A DNA stretch of 18,040 nt from Microbacteriaceae bacterium UBA1487. Lineage in GTDB: Bacteria > Actinomycetota > Actinomycetes > Actinomycetales > Microbacteriaceae. Shown here one piece after another: positions 1 to 5,746 of the stretch (positions are counted from its first letter, which is position 1; each line of letters starts with the position of its first letter). The notes beneath the pieces are model-generated. The model worked only from the letters and a program-made list of their open reading frames with translations, did no database searches and was not told the origin of the DNA. The position numbers were made by a program, and so were the translations under genes. The DNA lies in assembly GCA_002325245.1 (NCBI GenBank), contig DCRR01000019.1, forward strand, positions 60,772 to 78,811, written 5' to 3'.

Positions 1-203
1 CGACCGCAGAGCCGACAGCAGAGCCGACAGCAGAGCCGATCGCGACGCCGATGCATCCGGAGGTCGACACCGCGTCGAGCTTCACCTGCACTGCTCCGTC
101 CACGACCGCGATGCAGCACTCGATCGACTCGGGGCTCTGGACGGCCACGGGCGCGGGGACGATGCTCGGCGACTCCGCCACGGGTCGCGTGGACTGCGGG
201 TGA
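1..203 (+). CDS. C-terminal fragment of a probable exported protein upstream of a SipW-type signal peptidase
   Basis: Partial at the left edge; the first full codon is at base 3 and TGA is at 201-203, giving 66 residues. The visible part begins with three tandem T-A-E-P units (a 12-nt repeat) and a degenerate I-A-T-P, a Pro-rich linker of the kind found in secreted or wall-associated proteins. A Thr/Ser/Gly-rich tail with two cysteines follows; one is the penultimate residue. There is no C-terminal membrane segment or sorting signal. The stop overlaps the GTG of the next gene by four bases (GTGA), which indicates translational coupling. Because the third gene of the trio is a SipW-type signal peptidase, this may be its exported substrate, but the diagnostic N-terminus lies outside the window. 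Family not recognised; the function is unknown. Confidence 0.55.
   Translation, partial: TAEPTAEPTAEPIATPMHPEVDTASSFTCTAPSTTAMQHSIDSGLWTATGAGTMLGDSATGRVDCG
3..38 (+). repeat. Three tandem 12-nt units coding T-A-E-P
   Basis: ACAGCAGAGCCG-type units occur at 3-14 (first base pair variant), 15-26 and 27-38, followed by a degenerate unit coding I-A-T-P. They probably extend upstream of the window. The near-identity at DNA level suggests recent copy-number change in a linker. Confidence 0.7.
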
Positions 204-1006
204 GCATCATGCCCGTCACGCTCCCGGCTCGCAGCCCGCGCCGCGCGTTCCCGCGAGAGATGCTCGGGGCCATCGCGGGCGCCGTCGCTGTCGCCGTCGT
301 GCTCACGCCGCTGGCTCCCGCGGCGGCGAGCGCCGCCCCGTCCGCCGCTCAGCTGGAGATCAGCATCGGCGGCGGCGAGTTCGTCTCCGACGTCGACGGA
401 GCGCTGTTCGCCGAGACGCCGACCCTCGTGCCGCATGCGCAGGCCGAGGCCGAGTTCAGCGTGCGCAACGCGTCCGAATCGGATGGAGTGCTGTCGATCG
501 CGCTGGCCGGCGCCCGGTGGAGCGACCTCGACTTCGCGCGCGAGCTTCGCGTCCAGGCCACGGCGCGGACGTTCTCCGGATCCGCGCAGCGCCTGAGCTC
601 CGCGGCGGACTGCGTCACCCTGGTCACGGGGATCCCGCTGCCGGTGGGCGCGACCGTGCCGGTGCTGATCGAGCTTCGACTGGGCGAGTTGGAGGACCTC
701 GTCGGGCAGGGCGCGAGCGCGACGTTCGATCTGGCCGTGACGCTGACCAGCGATGCTCGCGCGGACTCGGTGTGCGGGGCGGAACCGGACCTGGTGATCC
801 CCGTCGTGCCGGATGACACAGCCGAGGCCAACCCCGTCCCGCGCGCGCCCCGGGAGGGTCGAGGCCTGCCGTGGTCGACGGTGGCGCTGAACACGATGTC
901 CGACTGGTTCGCCCAGTTCATCGTCATCGCCGGGGGCGCGTTCTCCGGAATCCTGCTGTGGATCGTCATTCGGCGGCACCGCCGCACCGAGGAGGCATCG
1001 TCATGA
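200..1006 (+). CDS. Unrecognised single-pass membrane protein with signal peptide, in a SipW signal-peptidase cluster
   Basis: 268 residues. A basic N-terminus (residues 11-20) is followed by a hydrophobic core (about 21-46) ending in A-S-A/A-P, a standard signal-peptidase-like cleavage site. Residues about 47-205 are rich in beta-forming segments with no membrane helix and contain two cysteines (C138, C192) that could form a disulfide. After a Pro/Glu-rich linker (200-222) there is one membrane helix (about 238-257) and a short basic cytoplasmic tail, so the bulk should face outward. The GTG start overlaps the previous stop; ATG at 209, with GGGTGA at 198-203 as a possible ribosome site, is an equally good start. 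The stop overlaps the next ATG (ATGA). I do not recognise the family. Its place between an exported protein and a SipW peptidase suggests a partner in surface-protein export or assembly. Confidence 0.8.
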   Translation: MSIMPVTLPARSPRRAFPREMLGAIAGAVAVAVVLTPLAPAAASAAPSAAQLEISIGGGEFVSDVDGALFAETPTLVPHAQAEAEFSVRNASESDGVLSIALAGARWSDLDFARELRVQATARTFSGSAQRLSSAADCVTLVTGIPLPVGATVPVLIELRLGELEDLVGQGASATFDLAVTLTSDARADSVCGAEPDLVIPVVPDDTAEANPVPRAPREGRGLPWSTVALNTMSDWFAQFIVIAGGAFSGILLWIVIRRHRRTEEASS

Positions 1007-1662
1007 CCGCAACTCTGGAACGTCCCGCGACGACGCGCTCGCCGCGCAGCGGCGCGCCCCGGCCGGCGCCCGAGCGCATCCCGCTCGGCGAGCGCAGCCT
1101 CGGCTCGCTCGTCCTCCTCGGGCTGAGCGCCGGGTTCTTCGCGCTCGTCCTGCTGCTCGGCGTCATCGCCGTCGGGGTGCCCGCGGTCACCGGATCGACG
1201 CCGATGACGATTCTGACCGGATCGATGAACCCGACCTACCCGCCCGGCACGCTCGTGATCGTGCGACCCACCGCGGTCGACGACATCCGGATCGGCGACG
1301 CGCTCACCTACCAGCTGCGCTCCGGCGAGCCCGAGCTGGTGACGCACCGCGTGGTCGCGATCTCCCATTCCGGCGGCGAGATCCGATTCACCACGCAGGG
1401 CGACGCGAACTCGGTGGCCGACCCGGAGCCGGTGCGCGAGGTGCAGATCCGAGGGACGGTCTGGTACAGCATCCCGTACCTCGGCTGGGTCAACACGCTG
1501 GTCGGCGGGGAGCAGCGCGAGGCCATCGTCACGGTGCTCGCGCTGGGGCTGTTCGGCTACGCGGGCTATTCGATCGCACGGGGGGCGGCCGCGACCGTCC
1601 GCCGTCCACGCCTGCGGGGGGCAGGTTCCGCGGCGGCGGAGGGTCCGGCGCGGCGGAACTGA
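1003..1662 (+). CDS. sipW: SipW/ER-type signal peptidase I (family S26B)
   Basis: 219 residues. The protein has an N-terminal membrane helix (about 35-59), a catalytic domain and a C-terminal helix (about 173-192) followed by a basic tail. The catalytic serine is S74 in T-G-S-M-N-P-T. The position of the usual bacterial general-base lysine is taken by H115 (V-T-H-R-V-V), the hallmark of SipW, archaeal and ER signal peptidases. The box-E-like motif is T-Q-G-D-A-N (D134). Known SipW enzymes process a small set of dedicated exported substrates, such as TasA/TapA in Bacillus, rather than the whole secretome. ATG at 1003 overlaps the upstream stop, so it is coupled to the membrane-protein gene. 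It probably cleaves the product of one or both upstream genes (inference). The symbol denotes the type, not orthology. Confidence 0.9.
   Translation: MTATLERPATTRSPRSGAPRPAPERIPLGERSLGSLVLLGLSAGFFALVLLLGVIAVGVPAVTGSTPMTILTGSMNPTYPPGTLVIVRPTAVDDIRIGDALTYQLRSGEPELVTHRVVAISHSGGEIRFTTQGDANSVADPEPVREVQIRGTVWYSIPYLGWVNTLVGGEQREAIVTVLALGLFGYAGYSIARGAAATVRRPRLRGAGSAAAEGPARRN
1625..1660 (+). terminator. Possible hairpin at the end of the signal peptidase gene
   Basis: GTTCCGC (1625-1631) can pair with GCGGAAC (1653-1659) around a GC-rich 21-nt loop, just before and into the stop codon of the signal peptidase gene. There is no T-run after it. It could end transcription of the trio before the phosphorylase promoter, but in GC-rich coding DNA such pairing can arise by chance. 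Confidence 0.25.
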
Positions 1663-1691
1663 GACGTAACCGCGCGGACATGTCGCTCACC

Positions 1692-1703
1692 TAGAGTGAC
1701 GCC
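1692..1703 (+). promoter_or_regulatory. Predicted -10 element for leaderless glgP transcript
   Basis: TAGAGT at 1692-1697 fits the actinobacterial -10 pattern TANNNT. Six bases separate it from the GTG at 1704, so transcription would start on or next to the start codon. No ribosome site precedes the GTG, which supports a leaderless mRNA. No convincing -35 is visible. Confidence 0.55.
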
Positions 1704-4256
1704 GTGAAGGCCATCCGTCGGTTTACCGTTCGCACCGTCGTTCCCGAGTCGCTCGGCGCACTCGACGAGCTCGCCGCCAATCTGCGCTGGTCGTGGCATC
1801 GGCCCACGCAGGAGCTGTTCCGCGACATCGCGCCCGAGCTCTGGGAGAGCTCGCGGAAGGATCCGGTCGCCCTGCTCGGCGAGGTCGGCCGCGAACGCCT
1901 CGACGAGCTCGCGGCCGACGAGGCCTTCATCTCCCGGGCGCAGCACCTCGCGCAGGAGCTGCGCGACTACTTGACCGCGCCGCGCTGGTACCAGTCCCTC
2001 GGCGACGACCTGCCCGCGTCGATCGCCTACTTCTCGCCCGAGTTCGGCATCGCGGCGGCGCTCCCGCAGTACTCCGGAGGGCTCGGCATTCTGGCCGGCG
2101 ACCATCTCAAGTCCGCCTCCGACCTCGGCGTTCCGATCCTCGGGGTCGGCCTGTTCTACCGGGCCGGCTACTTCCGCCAGTCGATCTCACGCGACGGCTG
2201 GCAGCAGGAGTCGTACCCGGTCTCCGACCCCGACGGACTGCCGATGGCGCTCATGCGCCGACCGGACGGGACAGCCGCGACGGTCACGCTCGCGCTGCCG
2301 GAAGGGCGCGTGCTCAAGGCGAGGATCTGGCGCCTCGCGGTGGGGCGGGTGACTCTGCTGCTGCTGGACACCGACACCGCCGAGAACGAGCCCGAGCTGC
2401 GCGGGGTCACCGACCGGCTCTACGGCGGCGGCGGCGAGCACCGGCTGCTGCAGGAGCTGCTGCTCGGCATCGGGGGAGTCCGCGCGATCAAGCGCTACGC
2501 CGAGATCACCGGCGCACCCCTGCCGGAGGTGTTCCACATGAACGAAGGGCACGCGGGCTTCCAGGGGCTGGAGCGCATCAGCGACCTCATCGGCGAGGGG
2601 CTGACCTTCGAGGCCGCGCTCGAAGCGGCGCGTGCCGGCACGGTCTTCACCACTCACACCCCGGTGCCCGCCGGGATCGACCGCTTCGACGCGGGCCTGC
2701 TGGCCCGCTATCTGTCGAGCGAGCTGCTTCCCGGCGTCGACCCCGCCGCGGTGCTGGCGCTCGGCACCGAGGAGCAGGGCGAGGCACCCGGCACCTTCAA
2801 CATGGCGGTGATGGGACTGCGGCTCGCGCAGCGGGCGAACGGAGTCTCCCAGCTGCACGGGGCCGTCAGTCGCGGGATGTTCGGGGCGCTCTGGCCCGAC
2901 TTCGATGCGGCCGACGTGCCGATCGGCTCGGTGACCAATGGCGTGCACGCGCCCACCTGGACGGACCCGGCGGTGCGCGCGCTCGCCGAGTCGCGGCTCG
3001 GCACCGCCGACACGACCGCGTGCGACTGGGCGGGTGCGGCTGTCGGCGACGCCGAGATCTGGGAGCTGCGCCGTCATCTGCGCGCGCAGCTCGTGGCGGA
3101 CGCCCGGCGTCGGGTCGCGGCCGAGTGGGCCGAGCTCCATCCCGGCGCCGACGGGCCGAGCTGGCACGAGACGCTGCTGAGCCCCGAGGTGCTCACCGTC
3201 GGGTTCGCTCGCCGCGTGCCCACCTACAAGAGGCTGACGCTGATGCTGCACGATCCGGAGCGGCTGCGGGCGCTGCTGACGCATCCGGAGCGCCCGATTC
3301 AGCTGGTCGTCGCGGGCAAGTCGCATCCGGCCGATGACGAGGGCAAGCGGCTGATCCAGCGGCTGGTCGAGTTCTCTCAGGAACCCGCGGTGCAGGGGCG
3401 CATCGTGTTCCTGCCCAACTACGACATCGGCATGGCGCAGCTGCTCTACCCGGGGTGCGACGTCTGGCTGAACAACCCGCTGCGCCCGCTCGAGGCGTGC
3501 GGCACCTCCGGGATGAAGGCGGCGCTCAACGGAGTGCTCAACCTGTCGATTCTCGACGGCTGGTGGAACGAGTTCTACGACGGCGACAACGGCTGGGCGA
3601 TCCCCTCGGCGGTCAGCGCGGGCGATGCGGCCGAGCGCGACGCGCTCGAGGCGGCAGCGCTCTACGACCTGCTCGAGCACCAGATCGCGCCGCGGTTCTA
3701 CGATCGCGGCCCCGAGGGCGTGCCGGCGAAGTGGGTCGGCGACATCCGCCACACCCTCGCGACGCTGTCGCCGGCACTGTCGGCGGACAGGATGGTGCGC
3801 GAGTACGTCGAGTCCTACTATCTGCCCGCTGCGCGAGCCGAGCGTGCGGTGAGCGCGGACGGGTTCGGCCCGGCCGCCGAGCTCGCCGCGTGGAAGCGGC
3901 GCGTGCGCACCGCCTGGCCAGGGGTCTCGGTGGTGCATGTCGAATCGGGTGGGGTCGAATCGAATCCGCACGTGGGGGAAACCCTGCAGGTGCGCGCCAC
4001 CGTCGCGCTCGGCGAGCTGAGCGCCGACGACGTGAAGGTCGAGCTCATCTCCGGCCGCGCCCAGGAGGGCGATGAGCTGAGCGACACCTCGCGGCTGGCG
4101 CTGACGCTCGAGTCGGCGGCGCCCGGCGAGCCGTCGATCTGGACGGGTCGGGTCGCCCTCGAGCGCGCGGGCAGCTTCGGCTACACGGTGCGCGTGGTGC
4201 CGCGCCACGCTCTGCTGGCGACTCCCGCGGAGCTCGGCGTGGTGGCGGTCGCCTAG
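1704..4256 (+). CDS. glgP: Alpha-glucan (glycogen) phosphorylase, DUF3417-containing type
   Basis: 850 residues, the usual size for the actinobacterial and archaeal alpha-glucan phosphorylase subfamily. It releases glucose-1-phosphate from glycogen or maltodextrins in the cytoplasm, using PLP. The N-terminal region (about 1-120, with the L-R-W-S-W-H-R-P motif) is the DUF3417 module typical of this subfamily. The catalytic part carries the conserved stretches Y-S-G-G-L-G-I-L-A-G-D-H and H-M-N-E-G-H. The PLP-binding lysine is K605 in G-T-S-G-M-K-A-A-L-N-G. A beta-rich C-terminal segment (from about 740) completes the protein. The start is GTG at 1704, placed 6 nt after a -10 hexamer. It has its own promoter, so it is probably a separate unit from the signal peptidase trio. 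Functionally it pairs with the GlgX-type debranching enzyme at 13257-15308. Confidence 0.93.
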   Translation: MKAIRRFTVRTVVPESLGALDELAANLRWSWHRPTQELFRDIAPELWESSRKDPVALLGEVGRERLDELAADEAFISRAQHLAQELRDYLTAPRWYQSLGDDLPASIAYFSPEFGIAAALPQYSGGLGILAGDHLKSASDLGVPILGVGLFYRAGYFRQSISRDGWQQESYPVSDPDGLPMALMRRPDGTAATVTLALPEGRVLKARIWRLAVGRVTLLLLDTDTAENEPELRGVTDRLYGGGGEHRLLQELLLGIGGVRAIKRYAEITGAPLPEVFHMNEGHAGFQGLERISDLIGEGLTFEAALEAARAGTVFTTHTPVPAGIDRFDAGLLARYLSSELLPGVDPAAVLALGTEEQGEAPGTFNMAVMGLRLAQRANGVSQLHGAVSRGMFGALWPDFDAADVPIGSVTNGVHAPTWTDPAVRALAESRLGTADTTACDWAGAAVGDAEIWELRRHLRAQLVADARRRVAAEWAELHPGADGPSWHETLLSPEVLTVGFARRVPTYKRLTLMLHDPERLRALLTHPERPIQLVVAGKSHPADDEGKRLIQRLVEFSQEPAVQGRIVFLPNYDIGMAQLLYPGCDVWLNNPLRPLEACGTSGMKAALNGVLNLSILDGWWNEFYDGDNGWAIPSAVSAGDAAERDALEAAALYDLLEHQIAPRFYDRGPEGVPAKWVGDIRHTLATLSPALSADRMVREYVESYYLPAARAERAVSADGFGPAAELAAWKRRVRTAWPGVSVVHVESGGVESNPHVGETLQVRATVALGELSADDVKVELISGRAQEGDELSDTSRLALTLESAAPGEPSIWTGRVALERAGSFGYTVRVVPRHALLATPAELGVVAVA

Positions 4257-4280
4257 GCGTGTCGGCGGGGCGAAGCCTTG

Positions 4281-4286
4281 TATCGT
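4281..4286 (+). promoter_or_regulatory. Possible -10 of the distal sugar-operon promoter
   Basis: TATCGT fits TANNNT. A transcription start about 7 nt downstream (around 4293) would fall inside the perfect palindrome at 4292-4311, the classical position for a repressor that blocks initiation. The -35 region is not distinctive. Confidence 0.35.
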
Positions 4287-4291
4287 GGCGA

Positions 4292-4311
4292 GCGAGGGAG
4301 CGCTCCCTCGC
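4292..4311. promoter_or_regulatory. Perfect 20-bp palindrome, predicted LacI-family (CebR/CelR-like) operator
   Basis: GCGAGGGAGCGCTCCCTCGC is perfectly symmetric over 20 bp. Its central GGGAGCGCTCCC is the core of the CebR (Streptomyces) and CelR (Thermobifida) operator TGGGAGCGCTCCCA; only the outermost T/A pair of that 14-mer differs (here A/T). It lies 35 bp after the phosphorylase stop and 131 bp before the ROK gene start, ahead of the sugar transporter operon. No LacI-family gene is in the window, so the regulator would act from elsewhere. A Rho-independent terminator for glgP is the alternative reading, but there is no loop and no T-run. Confidence 0.65.
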
Positions 4312-4341
4312 GCCGTGCAGGGGATTCGCTCGGATCGCGCG

Positions 4342-4366
4342 AATTTCCCCAATGAATTGAAAAATT
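4342..4366. promoter_or_regulatory. AT-rich inverted repeat, candidate operator of the adjacent ROK regulator
   Basis: AATTTCCC (4342-4349) and GAAAAATT (4359-4366) form an imperfect inverted repeat (6 of 8 pairs) around a 9-nt centre. It stands out as an AT-rich island in very GC-rich DNA. ROK repressors of the NagC/XylR type bind AT-rich dyads of about this size. The repeat would cover the -35 region of the promoter whose -10 is at 4371, fitting autoregulation of the operon. Confidence 0.4.
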
Positions 4367-4370
4367 GTCC

Positions 4371-4376
4371 TAGGCT
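4371..4376 (+). promoter_or_regulatory. Possible -10 of the proximal sugar-operon promoter
   Basis: TAGGCT follows the AT-rich inverted repeat and fits the TANNNT pattern seen before other genes here. It predicts a start near 4383 and a leader of about 60 nt before the ROK gene. No good -35 at 17-18 bp is visible; TTGAAA at 4357-4362 is too close. Confidence 0.35.
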
Positions 4377-4394
4377 GGGGCACGACCAGCTCCG

Positions 4395-4416
4395 GATGTC
4401 CCGCTGCGGCGACATC
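4395..4416 (+). other. Stem-loop in the predicted leader of the ROK gene
   Basis: GATGTC (4395-4400) pairs with GACATC (4411-4416), and the enclosed CCG and CGG can extend the stem with one bulged C and a 3-nt loop. It sits between the proximal -10 and the ribosome site. It could act in RNA or be another dyad for protein binding; no function can be assigned from sequence alone. Confidence 0.35.
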
Positions 4417-4442
4417 GACGCGATTCCCGAGGGGTGGATGAA

Positions 4443-5708
4443 GTGCCAAGCGCGCGCAACCAGAACTCGCACCCCGCCGCCTCGCGTCGTGGAACGAACC
4501 TCCCCGCGATGGGGGACTTCAACCAGTCCGTCATCCTCGACGCGATCCGGCGGGCCCGCACGGGTCTGAGCCGCGTCGAGCTCGCCTCCTCCACCGGGCT
4601 CTCCGCCCAGACCATCTCGAACATCTGCCGACGGCTGCTGGAGAAGGGCCTCATCGAGGAGGCTGGCAAAGAGATCAGCGGCCCGGGGAAGCCGCGCACG
4701 ATGCTGCGGCTCAATCCGACCGGGCGATTCGCGCTCGGGGTCCACCTCGACCCGACGGTCACGACCTTCGTCATGCTCGATCTGACCGGCTCCATCGTGG
4801 CCCGCTCGCGTCGACCCACGCCGACGTCGAGCGACCCGGGCGTGATCATCGCGAGCCTCGTCGCCGAGCTGGACGAGCTCGTCGCGATCTCGGGCGTCGA
4901 CCGCGAGCGGATCGCGGGCGTCGGGATCGCCGCTCCCGGCCCGATCGACAGCCTCAACGGCGTCGTGGTCAATCCGCCCCACCTCGCCGGGTGGCGCGAT
5001 GTCCCGCTGCGCGATGCGCTCGCCCGCGGCACCGGTCTTCCCGTCATCCTCGACAAGGACGTCACGGCCGCCGCCATCGCCGAGATGTGGGCGGGGGGCC
5101 CCAGCGGCTCCGGCAGCTTCATCTTCTTCTACATGGGCACCGGAATCGGCGCCGGCCTCGTCGTGCACGATGACGTGGTGCGGGGCAGCTCCGACAACGC
5201 GGGCGAGATCGGCCACATCGTGACCGACCCGGACGGACCGGAGTGCTTCTGCGGCCTGCGCGGCTGCGTTCTGGTCGCCTGCATGCCGCAGGCCCTCGTG
5301 CTGGAGGCCGAGCAGGCCGGGGTCTTCCCGCCGGCGACCGGCGGCCTGGACAACTACACCGTCGACGCGCGGTTCACTCAGCTGTGCGAGGCCTCGGCAG
5401 CGGGTGACGCGACCGCGCGGGAGATTCTCGACCGCTCGGCCGTGCGGATGACCACTGCGATCGCCGTGATCGCGAACCTCCTCGATGTCGACCACGTCGT
5501 CTTCGGCGGGCCGTTCTGGGAGCGACTCTCGGCGCACTACATGCGCAGCGTTCCGGACCTGCTCGGCGAGCGGCTCGCCGCCCGCAGCGTTCATGACGTC
5601 GCCGTGATGGGCACCGGCATCGGCGAGGATGTCGCCGCCGTGGGGGCGGCGTGTCTGGTGCTGAACCGGGGGCTCGCCCCGAACCCGAAGGCGCTGATGC
5701 TCGCATGA
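4443..5708 (+). CDS. ROK-family transcriptional regulator of the sugar operon
   Basis: 421 residues from GTG at 4443, chosen because GAGGGG (4429-4434) lies 8 nt upstream; GTG at 4434 is an in-frame alternative. Residues about 28-78 form a winged helix-turn-helix (V-E-L-A-S-S-T-G-L-S-A-Q-T-I-S-N). The rest is a ROK domain. The zinc motif is kept as H258 and C268-x-C270-G-x-x-G-C275, but the Glu that normally ends the C-x-C-G-x-x-G-C-x-E signature is Leu277. The N-terminal phosphate motif D-x-G-x-T is absent (H-L-D-P-T-V-T-T-F), so it should not be a sugar kinase. The sugar-side E255/H258 and D206 are retained, so it may still sense a sugar. Its stop overlaps an ATG in frame with the next gene. 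It probably represses this operon, with the imported sugar or a product as inducer (inference). Confidence 0.9.
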   Translation: MPSARNQNSHPAASRRGTNLPAMGDFNQSVILDAIRRARTGLSRVELASSTGLSAQTISNICRRLLEKGLIEEAGKEISGPGKPRTMLRLNPTGRFALGVHLDPTVTTFVMLDLTGSIVARSRRPTPTSSDPGVIIASLVAELDELVAISGVDRERIAGVGIAAPGPIDSLNGVVVNPPHLAGWRDVPLRDALARGTGLPVILDKDVTAAAIAEMWAGGPSGSGSFIFFYMGTGIGAGLVVHDDVVRGSSDNAGEIGHIVTDPDGPECFCGLRGCVLVACMPQALVLEAEQAGVFPPATGGLDNYTVDARFTQLCEASAAGDATAREILDRSAVRMTTAIAVIANLLDVDHVVFGGPFWERLSAHYMRSVPDLLGERLAARSVHDVAVMGTGIGEDVAAVGAACLVLNRGLAPNPKALMLA

Positions 5709-5736
5709 GCGGCGCGGCATCGTCCACCGTGGAGCG

Positions 5737-5742
5737 AAGGAG
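5737..5742 (+). promoter_or_regulatory. Ribosome binding site deciding the start of the solute-binding protein
   Basis: AAGGAG lies 4 nt before ATG 5747. This ATG gives a compact lipoprotein signal sequence, whereas the in-frame ATG at 5705 would put 14 extra residues before it. Confidence 0.6.
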
Positions 5743-5746
5743 CACC

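Noticed and set aside
3..38. Short tandem repeats as the end of a CRISPR array
   Set aside because: The units are 12 nt, directly abutting with no spacers, and keep a reading frame.
4292..4311. Palindrome as a Rho-independent terminator of glgP
   Set aside because: It has no loop and no T-run, and its centre matches a known operator core; the operator reading explains more.
2187..5720. Very long open frame on the minus strand opposite the phosphorylase and ROK genes
   Set aside because: It is antisense to two clearly recognised proteins, is rich in Arg/Gly/Ala/His/Asp/Val with no domain, and reflects the high GC third-position bias of the sense genes.
5705..5746. ATG 5705 as the start of the solute-binding protein
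   Set aside because: It would add 14 polar residues before the lipoprotein signal, while ATG 5747 has AAGGAG at 4 nt; the overlap with the ROK stop is kept only as an alternative.
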